Assembly (NCBI GenBank): GCA_002731315.1
Contig: PCBG01000004.1
Span: forward strand, 110,045 to 131,486
From: Rhodospirillaceae bacterium
GTDB taxonomy: Bacteria; Pseudomonadota; Alphaproteobacteria; Puniceispirillales; Puniceispirillaceae
Direction: 5' to 3'
Length of the DNA: 21,442 nucleotides
The position numbers were made by a program, and so were the translations under genes. This document shows, piece by piece, positions 7,910 through 16,888 of the stretch. Numbering within the stretch: position 1 is the stretch's first letter; each line of letters starts with the position of its first letter. Under the pieces are notes generated by a model that saw only the letters and a program-made list of their open reading frames with translations, was not told the origin of the DNA and ran no database searches.

Positions 7910-8043
7910 GCTTATGGTCCACGCCTAGTTTTGTGGTGGTTCAAAGGGCTGAAAAAAATCATAAAAATAGACGGTAAAATAATACCGCATTATTATATTA
8001 TTGTATTTATTAATTAAAATTAAAATTTAGCCTGATAAATAAT
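7910..8043. other. AT-rich spacer between the trpG remnant and rplM
   Basis: This stretch is strikingly AT-rich, especially 7975-8043, and holds no gene. CGGTA (7972-7976) can pair with TACCG (7983-7987); read on the minus strand this hairpin is followed by a T-rich run. The A/T tract immediately upstream of the rplM -35 box could act as an UP element, which is common at ribosomal promoters. Confidence 0.4.
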
Positions 8044-8072
8044 TTGACGCGCCCTGCAAGGCCGCCTATAAC
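8044..8072 (+). promoter_or_regulatory. Predicted strong promoter of rplM-rpsI
   Basis: A -35 TTGACG (8044-8049) and a -10 TATAAC (8067-8072) are separated by exactly 17 bases, with a long AT-rich tract upstream. The implied leader before rplM is about 65 nt, leaving room for post-transcriptional control. Confidence 0.7.
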
Positions 8073-8144
8073 CAGCCCCGTTATGTCGAGGTGGCGATGT
8101 TTCTGACCCGCCATGCCGTCGTTATCTTTAGCTGGAGATATATA

Positions 8145-8612
8145 ATGCCTTTGCCAAAGACCTATGTGGCAACGCCAAAGGACATCGAAAAGAAATGGTT
8201 CGTTGTTGATGCGGCTGATGTTGTCCTGGGGCGGCTGGCGTCACTTGTTGCGATGCGAGTTCGCGGCAAGCACAAGCCGACCTATACCCCGAATATGGAT
8301 TGCGGTGACCACATCATCGTGATCAATGCCGAGAAGGTAAGGCTTACCGGTAACAAGCGTAGCCAGAAAACCTATTACTGGCACACTGGTTATCCGGGCG
8401 GTATCAAGTCGCGCACGGCTGACAAGGTTCTCGATGGGCGGTTCCCGTCGCGTGTTGTCGAAAAGGCCATCGAGCGTATGATCCCGCGCGGCCCACTTGG
8501 CCGCAATGCCATGCGCAACCTGCATGTCTATGCCGGTGCCGAGCATCCTCATGAGGCGCAGCAGCCGACCGTGCTGGATATTGCCGGCATGAACCCAAAG
8601 AATAAGAGGTAG
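8145..8612 (+). CDS. rplM: 50S ribosomal protein L13
   Basis: An early-assembling protein of the large ribosomal subunit that binds 23S rRNA. The product is 155 residues, the usual length for alphaproteobacteria. Conserved segments are [18 protein letters not shown] near residue 15, [19 protein letters not shown] near 40, the [12 protein letters not shown] motif near 75, and [20 protein letters not shown] near 110. I chose the ATG at 8145 because GGAGA lies upstream and family proteins begin with a short PKTY-type lead; an earlier in-frame start adds 18 residues that overlap the leader. rpsI follows two bases after the stop. Confidence 0.97.
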   Translation: MPLPKTYVATPKDIEKKWFVVDAADVVLGRLASLVAMRVRGKHKPTYTPNMDCGDHIIVINAEKVRLTGNKRSQKTYYWHTGYPGGIKSRTADKVLDGRFPSRVVEKAIERMIPRGPLGRNAMRNLHVYAGAEHPHEAQQPTVLDIAGMNPKNKR

Positions 8613-8614
8613 TT

Positions 8615-9130
8615 ATGTCTGACGAAACTAAGGTTGAAGACGTCGAAGCCCCGGCAGGCATGGCCGCACTAGGGGTGCTGAACGAAGAGGGGAGTTCTGC
8701 CGAAGCGGTTGCCGCCGCGCCGGTCGAGCCGAAAATTGATAATCTGGGTCGTTCCTACGCGACCGGCCGCCGCAAAGACGCTGCCGCTCGTGTATGGGTG
8801 AAGCGGGGGACCGGCCAGATGAAGATCAACGGCAAGGACGTGTCGGAATATTTTGCCCGTCCTGTGCTGCAGATGATCCTTGCGCAGCCGTTTGAGGCAG
8901 CCGAGCGCGTTGGCGAGTTTGATGTGGTTGCAACCGTGCGTGGCGGCGGCCTGTCTGGACAGGCCGGTGCTGTACGCCACGGGATCAGCCGTGCCCTGAC
9001 ACATTTCGAGCCAGGGCTGCGTCCAGCACTCAAGGCGGGCGGCTTCCTGACACGTGATCCGCGCGTTGTTGAGCGTAAAAAGTACGGCAAAGCCAAGGCC
9101 CGCCGGAGCTTCCAGTTCTCAAAGCGCTAG
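8615..9130 (+). CDS. rpsI: 30S ribosomal protein S9 with an acidic N-terminal extension
   Basis: A small-subunit head protein whose C-terminal tail reaches the P-site tRNA. The 171-residue product has the S9 domain from about residue 45 ([15 protein letters not shown]) to the end, including [30 protein letters not shown] and [17 protein letters not shown], finishing in the invariant SFQFSKR tail. The first 40 or so residues form an Ala/Glu-rich extension as in many alphaproteobacterial S9 proteins. A good AAGAGG site overlaps the rplM stop. A short dyad just after the stop (TAGTAT with ATACTA) lacks a following T-run, so no clear terminator was found. Confidence 0.97.
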   Translation: MSDETKVEDVEAPAGMAALGVLNEEGSSAEAVAAAPVEPKIDNLGRSYATGRRKDAAARVWVKRGTGQMKINGKDVSEYFARPVLQMILAQPFEAAERVGEFDVVATVRGGGLSGQAGAVRHGISRALTHFEPGLRPALKAGGFLTRDPRVVERKKYGKAKARRSFQFSKR

Positions 9131-9237
9131 TATTACAAGATACTAATATTAAAAAAAACTAGGGGTCGATTCATTTCGCAATCCTTTGTTTATGTGCTTT
9201 CGCGGGGCGCCGGCTATCGACTGTTGGGATCAAAAAG

Positions 9238-9972
9238 TTGGCGACCCAAAGCGATCTGCCTATCTCGGTGCCGGTGCCCGGTGGACTTGCGCTTGTTGGG
9301 GCCGACAGGCCGCATTTCGTCTCTAACGCGGAGAGTCCGGTGCGGCAAAAACGCCTCCCGGATTGCAGGATGACGGAAATCGGGATCACAAATGCCCAGT
9401 TTTCGGCGTTTGTGTCAGCTACAAGATACCTGACAGACGCCGAAAGCTACGGCTGGTTCTTTGTTTTCTGGGATCAACTTACTGAAGGCGCGTGCCTGAC
9501 AGCTGGCGTTGTCGGTGCAGAATGGTTGCCGCTTGCCAACGGGGACCGAATGGGAACATACAGCACGCAGCGGGCTTGGGGATGTTCGGTATCCATGGGG
9601 AGACAGCTAGCCTGACGATGCTACCTTTCTTCCTTGCAATATTTGGCAAGGAGATTTTCCGATTCCCAATACCGGCGCCGATGGGTTCAAGGCGACAACA
9701 CCGGCAAAATCCTTCCGGCCAAATGGGATTGTTCTGTACAATATGGTCGGCAATGTATGGCATTGGAACCGCGAAGACTTCAGCCTTGATGCGCGTTCGC
9801 TTGGGGCGAAAACGCAATCCAAAAAGTTGATAAGACAAAAACTCGCCAACGACTGCTCATTCCTTTGCCCTAGAGGCAATTGCCACCGCTACCGCATTGC
9901 AGCACGGATTGGGAACAGCCCCTGCGGCAGCACGACACACACACCGGTTTTCGCCTAGTCCGGCCCCGGTAG
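9238..9972 (+). pseudogene. Broken formylglycine-generating enzyme (SUMF1/FGE-sulfatase family)
   Basis: The functional family oxidises a cysteine or serine of sulfatases to formylglycine. Pieces in order are VPVPGG (near 9270), ITNAQFSAFVSATRYLTDAE and GWFFVFWDQL in frame with 9238. A second frame then gives CRLPTGTEWEHTARSG (9527-9574), RYPWGDS, a TAG stop at 9608, CNIWQGDFP, NTGADGF, LYNMVGNVWHWN, and SFLCPRGNCHRYR. HTGFR comes in a third frame and ends at 9972. Lesions seen are a deletion with frameshift near 9525 (the piece between the GAEW and RLPTE motifs is missing), the in-frame TAG, and a probable two-base AC expansion near 9936-9945. The two active-site cysteines (CxxxxC) are still readable. 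No sulfatase gene is nearby. It is too damaged to give a full-length product. Confidence 0.85.
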
Positions 9973-10131
9973 GATCGATTTCGTCCAAAGGTGCAGCGGG
10001 ATGGAACGAACGTAGTTGTCACGGCGGTCCTCGAACCGCTTACAGTCAAGCGGGAGGTGAAAACCGCAGCGACAAACAGCACATGCCACCGTCCAGCTTT
10101 GCAGTAAGATTGACCTTGTTAGCCATCACAT
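9973..10131. other. Spacer with no recognisable gene
   Basis: I found no convincing coding sequence between the end of the FGE remnant and the regulatory region of the oxoprolinase gene. The short open frames on both strands lack family similarity and ribosome sites. It may be further decayed sequence from the same locus. Confidence 0.4.
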
Positions 10132-10147
10132 CTCTGCCATGGCAGAG
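10132..10147. promoter_or_regulatory. 16-nt perfect palindrome upstream of the oxoprolinase gene
   Basis: CTCTGCCATGGCAGAG is perfectly self-complementary and lies 96 nt before the oxoprolinase start codon, 31 nt left of the paired CAACGTTG sites. It could be a dimeric regulator's binding site. It has no U-tract and is not a terminator. Confidence 0.35.
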
Positions 10148-10178
10148 TCTCTATGCACTGTCATATGCAAGACGTATC

Positions 10179-10214
10179 CAACGTTGACAATTTGTCGATA
10201 ATTTATCAACGTTG
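10179..10214 (+). promoter_or_regulatory. Paired CAACGTTG dyads flanking nested palindromes (probable operator)
   Basis: The palindrome CAACGTTG occurs twice, at 10179-10186 and 10207-10214, exactly 28 bases apart. Between them lie two further odd-length dyads, GACAATTTGTC (10187-10197 region) and GATAATTTATC (10197-10207). A perfect -35-like TTGACA lies at 10184-10189, partly inside the first dyad, but no convincing -10 box sits 16-18 bases after it. The array ends 28 nt before the start codon, so a bound protein would block transcription. The winged-helix protein encoded just downstream is the natural candidate. Confidence 0.55.
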
Positions 10215-10242
10215 ATCTGTTCTGGAAAGCAGGAGCGCATAG

Positions 10243-13200
10243 ATGGGTGGTGGCGTAATCGGCAAGGCAAAATGGCAGTTCTGGATTGACCGTGGCGGGA
10301 CATTCACCGATGTCGTGGGGCGGGCGCCGGATGGCAGTCTGCACACGCACAAGCTGTTGTCGGAAAATCCCGAGGCCTATGAAGATGCAGCCCTGCAAGG
10401 CATTCGTGATCTGTTGCGGCTGGCCCCTAATGCGCCGGTGCCCGAAGCAGAAATAGATGCGGTGAAGATGGGTACCACTGTAGCGACAAACGCCTTGCTG
10501 GAGCGCAAGGGTGACCGAACGCTGCTCATCGTCACAAAGGGATTTCGGGACCAGCTGCGCATTGCCTACCAGGCCCGCCCACGGCTGTTCGACCGGCAAA
10601 TCATCCTTCCCGAGATGCTTTATGAGCGCGTGGAAGAGGTGAATGAGCGTATTGATGCGCATAACAATGTGTTGATGCCGCCGGACCTTGATGATTTGGT
10701 CCCGCGCCTGCAGGCCGCCTTTGAGGATGGCATCCGGTCTGTGGCCATTGTGCTGATGCATGGCTATCGCCTGCCAGACCATGAAAACAGCGTTGCCGAG
10801 TTGGCTCGCGAGATCGGCTTTACCCAGGTTTCTACCAGCCATGACACCAGTCCGATGATTAAATTTGTCGGGCGCGGGGATACCACCGTGGCTGATGCTT
10901 ACCTTTCGCCTATTTTGCGCCGCTATATTGATCGCATTGCTGGCGCACTCGGAAATGTAAATCTGCAGTTCATGCAGTCTAACGGCGGCTTGAAAGGGGC
11001 CAGCCTGTTTCAAGGCAAGGATGCCATTCTATCCGGGCCTGCCGGTGGCATTGTGGGGGCAGTGCGTACGGCCGAACAGGCCGGTTTTGACAAGGTGATC
11101 ACATTTGACATGGGCGGCACCTCGACCGATGTGGCGCATTACGAAAATCACTATGAACGTGTGTTCGAGACGGTTGTTGCGGGTGTGCGGATGCAGGCAC
11201 CGATGCTGCTGATCCATACGGTGGCGGCGGGGGGCGGATCGCTGTGCCAATTTGACGGGGCGCGGTTCCGTGTCGGGCCGGAAAGCGCCGGGGCCAATCC
11301 CGGGCCTGCCTGCTATCGTCGTGGCGGGCCACTTGCTGTCACCGACTGCAATGTCATGTTGGGCAAGCTGCAACCTAACTTCTTTCCTTCTGTATTCGGG
11401 CCAGACCAGAATGAGCCGCTGGATGCCGAGGCGGTACGGACGAACTTTGCCGAAATGGCCTGCGCGGTTGAACGCGCCACCTCAATACGCCGTTCTCCGG
11501 AAGAGCTGGCTGACGGTTTCTTGCGTATCGCAGTCGAGAATATGGCCAATGCCATCAAGAAAATCTCGGTGCAGCGTGGTTATGATGTAACCGATTATGC
11601 CTTACAGTGTTTTGGCGGTGCTGGCGGACAGCATGCCTGTCTCATCGCTGATGTGCTGGGCATGAATACGGTGCTTGTGCATCCCTTTGCCGGAGTATTG
11701 TCCGCTTATGGCATGGGGCTGGCGGATGTCCGCGCGCTGCGTGAGCGCACCATCGAGGCAGGCCTGGCCGAGTCGCTTGTCCCGCGGTTGGAGACCGAGC
11801 TGGACGAGCTAGCCGCTGTTGCGGAAGGTGAGGTTCATGGTCAGGGAATTGAAGACAGCAGCATGGAAACCCTGCGTTTTGTTCATCTGCGTTATGACGG
11901 CTCTGACACAGCGTTGCAGGTACCTTGCGGGCCGATCGCTGAAATGGTCGCTGCATATGAAGCATCCTACCGGTCCCGCTTTGGATTCACCATGCCTGGG
12001 AAAGGAGTGATTGCTGCCACGATCTCGGTCGAAACGGTTGGCAAGACCTTCGATGTCGAAGCAATGCCACAGGCCGAACGAAGCGGGGATTTTATGCCGC
12101 GCGCCCGGGTAGACGCCTATATGGGTGGCACGCTTGTCACTGCCCCGGTGTTTGACCGTGATACCATCCCCACTGGTGGCAGGGTGGACGGTCCGGCACT
12201 GATCATCGAATCCACCGCGACAACCATTGTTGAACCCGGATGGCAGGCGCAGATGACCGAGATTGGTGATCTGGTACTGCGCCGCGTTGTTGCTCGCCCG
12301 GAACGGGTGGCAATCGGAACGAGCTGCGATCCGGTGATGCTAGAGGTGTTTAACAACCTGTTCATGTCGATTGCCGAGCAGATGGGCTACACGCTGCAGA
12401 ACACGGCACTATCGGTCAATGTCAAAGAACGGCTGGATTTCTCCTGTGCTATCTTCGACTCTGGCGGGTCGCTGATTGCCAATGCCCCGCATATGCCCGT
12501 GCATCTGGGCTCGATGGGAGAATCGGTGCGGGCGGTGCTGCGTGACAATGAAGGCGAAATCAATCCAGGCGACGCCTATGTGCTGAACAACCCCTATAAT
12601 GGCGGCACCCATCTTCCTGACATCACCGTCATCACGCCGGTGTTTGAGGGTGGTGAAATCCTCTTCTTTGTCGCCTGCCGTGGCCATCACCCCGATGTTG
12701 GCGGAAAAACACCCGGATCTGCCCCGCCGGACTCCGCGCATATTGATGAGGAAGGTGTGCTGATTAACAATTTCAAGTTGGTAGATGCCGGTGTTTACCG
12801 CGAGGCCGAGATGCGGGCCATTCTTGATGGAGCCCTATATCCAGCGCGTAATACGGACCAGAACATTGCTGATTTGCGTGCGCAGCTGGCGTCAAATGAA
12901 AAAGGGGTCCAGGAGCTGCAGAAGATGATCCGCCATTTCGGGCTGGATACGGTGCTGGCCTACATGGGCCATGTTCAGGACAATGCCGAGGAATCTGTGC
13001 GGCGCGTCATTGACGTGCTGAAGGATGGCAGCTTTACCTACATGATGGATAATGGGCAGCAGGTCAGTGTCGCAATTTCGATCGATAGTAAGGCCCGTGC
13101 TGCGACTGTCGATTTCACCGGTACCAGCCCACAGGGTCAGAATAATTTCAATGCGCCAGCCGCGGTGTGTCGAGCTGCTGTTTTGTATGTTTTCAGAACC

Positions 13201-13854
13201 TTGGTAGATGATGATATACCAATGAATGAAGGGTGTCTTAAGCCGATCACCATTATTCTTCCTGACGACTGCATGCTGCAGGCACAATATCCGGCCGCAG
13301 TTATTGCGGGTAATGTCGAGACCTCGCAGATTGTCACCGATACGCTTTACGGTGCGCTTGGCGTCATGGCCGCCTCGCAAGGTACCATGAACAATTTCAT
13401 CTATGGTAACGATACGCATCAATATTATGAAACGCTGTGTGGTGGATCGGGTGCAGGACCGGATTTTGACGGGTGCGACGCGGTACACACCCATATGACC
13501 AATAGCCGTCTGACAGACCCCGAAGTCTTGGAATGGCGATACCCGGTGCTATTAGAGAGCTTTGAAATCCGTGAGGGGTCTGGTGGTGCCGGCAAATACC
13601 GGGGGGGACATGGGGTGCGTCGCCGGACGAGGTTTCTCGAGTCAATGGAGGCCGTGATCTTGGCCAATCATCGTATCGTGCCGCCTTATGGCATGGCGGG
13701 CGGCGATGATGGTGCGGTCGGACGCAACTGGGTAGAGCGCGTGGATGGCAGCCGCGAAGACCTGACCGCTACGGATTTGCGCCAGATGACCCCTGGTGAT
13801 GTGTTTGTTGTCGAAACACCGGGTGGCGGCGGTTTCGGCACGCCGGAGGAATAG
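10243..13854 (+). CDS. 5-oxoprolinase-type hydantoinase A/B fusion
   Basis: Probable ATP-dependent hydrolase opening 5-oxoproline (pyroglutamate) to glutamate, or a related cyclic amide, in the cytosol. The 1203-residue single chain has the usual length for fused 5-oxoprolinases. The HyuA half (about 7-690) starts with [12 protein letters not shown], a phosphate-binding loop of the ASKHA-like fold. It continues with [17 protein letters not shown] near 70, the [11 protein letters not shown] loop near 290 and [18 protein letters not shown] near 345. The HyuB half starts at about residue 696 ([20 protein letters not shown]) and contains the [12 protein letters not shown] and [11 protein letters not shown] metal-site-like segments near 785-815 and a [13 protein letters not shown] segment near 1115. 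AGGAG precedes the ATG. A regulator gene follows four bases later. Exact substrate is inferred from family resemblance; hydantoinase or acetophenone-carboxylase relatives are alternatives. Confidence 0.88.
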   Translation: MGGGVIGKAKWQFWIDRGGTFTDVVGRAPDGSLHTHKLLSENPEAYEDAALQGIRDLLRLAPNAPVPEAEIDAVKMGTTVATNALLERKGDRTLLIVTKGFRDQLRIAYQARPRLFDRQIILPEMLYERVEEVNERIDAHNNVLMPPDLDDLVPRLQAAFEDGIRSVAIVLMHGYRLPDHENSVAELAREIGFTQVSTSHDTSPMIKFVGRGDTTVADAYLSPILRRYIDRIAGALGNVNLQFMQSNGGLKGASLFQGKDAILSGPAGGIVGAVRTAEQAGFDKVITFDMGGTSTDVAHYENHYERVFETVVAGVRMQAPMLLIHTVAAGGGSLCQFDGARFRVGPESAGANPGPACYRRGGPLAVTDCNVMLGKLQPNFFPSVFGPDQNEPLDAEAVRTNFAEMACAVERATSIRRSPEELADGFLRIAVENMANAIKKISVQRGYDVTDYALQCFGGAGGQHACLIADVLGMNTVLVHPFAGVLSAYGMGLADVRALRERTIEAGLAESLVPRLETELDELAAVAEGEVHGQGIEDSSMETLRFVHLRYDGSDTALQVPCGPIAEMVAAYEASYRSRFGFTMPGKGVIAATISVETVGKTFDVEAMPQAERSGDFMPRARVDAYMGGTLVTAPVFDRDTIPTGGRVDGPALIIESTATTIVEPGWQAQMTEIGDLVLRRVVARPERVAIGTSCDPVMLEVFNNLFMSIAEQMGYTLQNTALSVNVKERLDFSCAIFDSGGSLIANAPHMPVHLGSMGESVRAVLRDNEGEINPGDAYVLNNPYNGGTHLPDITVITPVFEGGEILFFVACRGHHPDVGGKTPGSAPPDSAHIDEEGVLINNFKLVDAGVYREAEMRAILDGALYPARNTDQNIADLRAQLASNEKGVQELQKMIRHFGLDTVLAYMGHVQDNAEESVRRVIDVLKDGSFTYMMDNGQQVSVAISIDSKARAATVDFTGTSPQGQNNFNAPAAVCRAAVLYVFRTLVDDDIPMNEGCLKPITIILPDDCMLQAQYPAAVIAGNVETSQIVTDTLYGALGVMAASQGTMNNFIYGNDTHQYYETLCGGSGAGPDFDGCDAVHTHMTNSRLTDPEVLEWRYPVLLESFEIREGSGGAGKYRGGHGVRRRTRFLESMEAVILANHRIVPPYGMAGGDDGAVGRNWVERVDGSREDLTATDLRQMTPGDVFVVETPGGGGFGTPEE

Positions 13855-13858
13855 GTAA

Positions 13859-14431
13859 ATGGCTGCCGGTGAACGACAGGCAAAACCCAGGCCAGCGCGC
13901 GGGAATCCAGAGCGCGAGAGGATTGTGTCCTCGGCGCATCTGGTATCTGATCAGGCAGCAGAGTTGAGTGAGGTGGAATATGGGCTGATCGTGGCCAGCA
14001 ACGCCTTTGGGTTATGGACAGTACGTGGCACCGTTGCAGCGCAAGCACAGTTTCCGGAAGTGGCTGATCTGGGTGTTATTGATATCTTGTCGCTCCATTC
14101 GATAAACCATCGTGGCCGTCCCAAACGGCTTGCGGATATCTGCTTCAAGCTGAATGTGGAAGATACGCATATCGTGAATTATGCGGTTAAGAAGCTCATT
14201 AAGGCAGGGCTTGTCACGGGGCAGAAACAGGGCAAGGAAGTGTCCTATTCAACGACCGAAAAAGGTCAGGCCCTAATCGCCCGCTATCGTAACATTCGCG
14301 AGGCCTGTCTTGTCGATGCTTTTTCCGCGCTTGGCGAAATCGATGCTGACAGCTTGTCAGAGCTAGCGCGTCAACTGCGTGTCTTGTCGGGTCTTTATGG
14401 GCAGGCGGCACGAAGCGCCACAAATATGTAG
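13859..14431 (+). CDS. Winged-helix DNA-binding protein, MarR-like
   Basis: Probable transcription regulator of the oxoprolinase operon. The 190-residue protein has a polar N-terminus, then a helix-rich segment ending near residue 65. A winged helix-turn-helix covers about 75-135: VIDILSLHSINHRGRPKRLADIC, then the recognition region VEDTHIVNYAVKKLIKAGLV, then the wing GKEVSYSTTEKG. The C-terminal helices probably form the dimer. This looks like the 'predicted MarR family' winged-helix proteins often found beside hydantoinase genes in alphaproteobacteria. Its start lies four bases after the oxoprolinase stop, with the GGAGG site inside that gene's last codons, so the two are coupled. The paired dyads 3.6 kb upstream are its most likely target. 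No ligand-binding domain beyond the HTH is visible. Confidence 0.8.
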   Translation: MAAGERQAKPRPARGNPERERIVSSAHLVSDQAAELSEVEYGLIVASNAFGLWTVRGTVAAQAQFPEVADLGVIDILSLHSINHRGRPKRLADICFKLNVEDTHIVNYAVKKLIKAGLVTGQKQGKEVSYSTTEKGQALIARYRNIREACLVDAFSALGEIDADSLSELARQLRVLSGLYGQAARSATNM

Positions 14432-14470
14432 CTGGCCAATGTGATTGCCAGCTGAAAGGAAAGACCTGTC

Positions 14471-15451
14471 ATGAAGGCTGTCTGGTATGAGGCCAATGGT
14501 GCTGCCAAGGATGTTCTAGCCCACGGGGAAATGCCGCATGCGACGCCGTCGAACGGTGAGGTTCTGGTCCGATTGCATGCGTCTGGCGTCAATCCATCGG
14601 ATGTGAAGGCACGCGCCGGGTTGCGGCCGATGGGGTTTTGTCGCGTGATTCCACATAGTGACGGCGCCGGTATGGTCGAGGCGGTTGGCAGTGGGGTTGA
14701 TCCGTCACTTATCGGCACGCGCGTTTTTGTGCGTAACGGCCAATGGCAGCGCGCCTTTGGCACCGCCGCGGAATATGTTACCTTGCCCGAGGGACTTGTC
14801 CATGTCTTGCCCGACGCGACCAGCTACGCGGTTGGCGCGGCTCTTGGCATTCCGGCGATGACGGCCGCACACGCTGTGCTGAAGGATGGTCCTGTGGACG
14901 GGCAAACGGTGCTTGTGCATGGCGGTGGTGGCACAGTGGCGCGCCTTGTGGTTCAGATCGCCACCGATAGTGGCGCCCGCGTCATCGCCACAACTGGCGA
15001 TAGCGATAAGGCAGACTGGATCAGGGAGGCCGGCGCAGTGGCAGTGTTGGATTACCGCGATCCCGATCTTGCCAGTGCGGTGGCCGCGGTGGCCGGATCT
15101 GGTGAGGTCAGCCGTATCATTGATGGTGAATGCGGCAGGAATCTTGCCACCAGCTGCGATATCATCTGCATCAAGGGTACCATCGTCGGTTATGGCTCGG
15201 CGCTGGCACCCGCGCCCGAACTGGCTTTCTTGAAGATGATGTTCAAGGAAGTGACCCTGACCTCGGTTCTTGTCTACTTGCTGGAGGAGGCGGCGTCTAA
15301 TGCCTATGCGGCTATTATCGCGGATATGCTGGAACGCGGCGTTTTGGACGTTGCTGTAGCGGCAGCCCTGCCATTGACCAAGGCCGCGCAGGCCCACCGG
15401 CTAGTTGAGACAGGCAATCGCCGCGGCGCGGTGATCCTGACCATCGACTGA
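14471..15451 (+). CDS. Quinone oxidoreductase-like MDR-family protein
   Basis: NAD(P)H-dependent oxidoreductase of the medium-chain dehydrogenase/reductase group. The 326-residue length matches the zinc-free quinone reductase branch. The GroES-like N-domain contains GEVLVRLHASGVNPSDVKARAG and the PHSDGAGMVEAVGSGV turn. The AAEYVTLPEGLVHVLPD segment leads into the Rossmann domain with VHGGGGTVARLVVQIA near residue 155; that loop usually reads GGAGGVG and is slightly altered here. The structural-zinc cysteine cluster of alcohol dehydrogenases is absent. GGAAAG precedes the ATG. It follows the regulator by 39 nt in the same direction and may belong to the same unit, but a role in oxoproline metabolism is only inferred from position. 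Substrate unknown. Confidence 0.85.
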   Translation: MKAVWYEANGAAKDVLAHGEMPHATPSNGEVLVRLHASGVNPSDVKARAGLRPMGFCRVIPHSDGAGMVEAVGSGVDPSLIGTRVFVRNGQWQRAFGTAAEYVTLPEGLVHVLPDATSYAVGAALGIPAMTAAHAVLKDGPVDGQTVLVHGGGGTVARLVVQIATDSGARVIATTGDSDKADWIREAGAVAVLDYRDPDLASAVAAVAGSGEVSRIIDGECGRNLATSCDIICIKGTIVGYGSALAPAPELAFLKMMFKEVTLTSVLVYLLEEAASNAYAAIIADMLERGVLDVAVAAALPLTKAAQAHRLVETGNRRGAVILTID

Positions 15452-15565
15452 TGCACCTGCACACCGCCTATTGGCTGGAAGGTCTGCTAGCTAAACGGCG
15501 GCTTGTATATTCGCTTGTCTCCGGCTACATCTTTGGCTCTATATGATTCAAGGATCCATGAAGTA

Positions 15566-16888
15566 ATGCCGCGTGATAGCTCCCCATCGAATGCGTCCCC
15601 GCTGCGTGTTGCGATTGCAGGTCTTGGTGTTGTTGGCAGCGAGGTTGCCCGTCAGTTGACCCATCGCGCCGGCGACCTAAAGGCGCCCGCGCCGCGTGGC
15701 TTTGAAGTTATTGCTGTCAGCGCGCGCAATCTTGATGTGGACCGTGGTTTCGGTATGGATGGCATCGCTTGGCATAATAATGCTGCCGAACTGGCAACTC
15801 GGGATGATGTCGATATCGTCGTGGAGATGATAGGCGGGTATGAGGGGGTCGCGCTCGAGCTGGTAGAAACAGCCCTATCGCGCGGCATCCATGTGGTGAC
15901 AGCCAACAAGGCGCTGCTAGCACATCATGGCACTGCATTGGCAAGACTGGCCGAGGATAGTGGTGCGGCACTGCTATTCGAGGCAGCGATCGCAGGTGGG
16001 ATTCCTGCAGTCAAGGCGCTTCGTGAAGGGCTGGCGGGTAACAGCTTTTCGCGTGTGTCCGGCATTTTGAATGGCACATGCAACTATATTTTGACGCGCA
16101 TGGAACGGACCGGCGAGGCATTTGGCGATGTGTTGGCGGATGCACAGGCCCTTGGTTATGCCGAGGCGGATCCATCGCTGGATGTGGATGGCATTGATGC
16201 GGCCCACAAGCTGACGCTTTTGGCGGCCATTGCCTTTGGCCAGACGCCTGATTTTGGCCGGGTCTCTGTTTCTGGTATTCGCAATGTGTCATCCGTCGAT
16301 TTTGAATATGCAGCTCAGCTCGGCTTCCGGATTAAGCTTGTCGGCGTTGCCGAACCAGGGCGCATGCCGCGCATGCAGACCTGCCTGTTACCCGCCAGCA
16401 CGCAGCTTGCCAAGGTGGACGGCGTTCTGAATGCTGTCGCCTATGATGGTGATCCAGTTGGATCGACAGTTCTGACGGGGCCGGGCGCCGGTGCAGGCCC
16501 AACATCGTCGGCCGTGCTGTCTGACCTGATTGATATCGCCAATAACCGGGTCACACCGACCTTTGGTCGACCGCTGGACCAGCTTGCCGATGGCAGCAAG
16601 GTAGAAAATGGCGGCGGGTCAGACACACCCTATTATGTGCGCTTGATGGTGCTTGACCGCCCTGGCGTTCTGGCGGATATAACCTCAATCCTGCAGACGC
16701 ACGGTATTTCGGTTGAATCCCTTCTGCAGCAGGGGCGTGCACCGGAAGATGTCGTGGCGCTGGTAATGACAACACATGAGGTTGCTGGCGAGAAATTGGC
16801 CAAAGCGCTAGCCGAGATTGAAGGTCTTAGCTGCGTGCAGGCCGCGCCGGTATCCATGCCGGTGTTGAATGGTGATCTGGAGGGCTGA
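15566..16888 (+). CDS. hom: Homoserine dehydrogenase
   Basis: Reduces aspartate semialdehyde to homoserine, the branch point to threonine and methionine. The 440-residue protein has the NAD(P)-binding motif GLGVVG at residues 19-24. The conserved VVTANKALLA segment follows near 110, then the catalytic-domain hallmark GILNGTCNYILTRM near 165 and the EADPSLDVDGIDAAHKL segment near 210. A C-terminal ACT domain (about 350-425, YVRLMVLDRPGVLADI) typically binds threonine for feedback inhibition. The frame extends upstream to a TTG at 15503, but the ATG at 15566 gives the usual N-terminus with AGGA 11 bases before it. Upstream, TTGTCT and TATATG boxes might form a weak promoter. recJ begins at the base right after the stop. 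Homoserine from this enzyme feeds MetY after acetylation. Confidence 0.96.
   Translation: MPRDSSPSNASPLRVAIAGLGVVGSEVARQLTHRAGDLKAPAPRGFEVIAVSARNLDVDRGFGMDGIAWHNNAAELATRDDVDIVVEMIGGYEGVALELVETALSRGIHVVTANKALLAHHGTALARLAEDSGAALLFEAAIAGGIPAVKALREGLAGNSFSRVSGILNGTCNYILTRMERTGEAFGDVLADAQALGYAEADPSLDVDGIDAAHKLTLLAAIAFGQTPDFGRVSVSGIRNVSSVDFEYAAQLGFRIKLVGVAEPGRMPRMQTCLLPASTQLAKVDGVLNAVAYDGDPVGSTVLTGPGAGAGPTSSAVLSDLIDIANNRVTPTFGRPLDQLADGSKVENGGGSDTPYYVRLMVLDRPGVLADITSILQTHGISVESLLQQGRAPEDVVALVMTTHEVAGEKLAKALAEIEGLSCVQAAPVSMPVLNGDLEG

Noticed and set aside
9128..9150. Terminator directly after rpsI
   Set aside because: The TAGTAT/ATACTA dyad is short and is followed by A residues and not T residues on the coding strand.
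10126..11013. 295-codon open frame on the minus strand
   Set aside because: It lies opposite the start of the oxoprolinase gene, has no ribosome site or family similarity, and reflects codon bias of the real gene.
12892..13494. 200-codon open frame on the minus strand
   Set aside because: It is a shadow of the HyuB half of the oxoprolinase and shows no recognisable domain.
14705..15397. 230-codon open frame on the minus strand
   Set aside because: It is antisense to the quinone-oxidoreductase-like gene, whose family motifs are clear on the plus strand.
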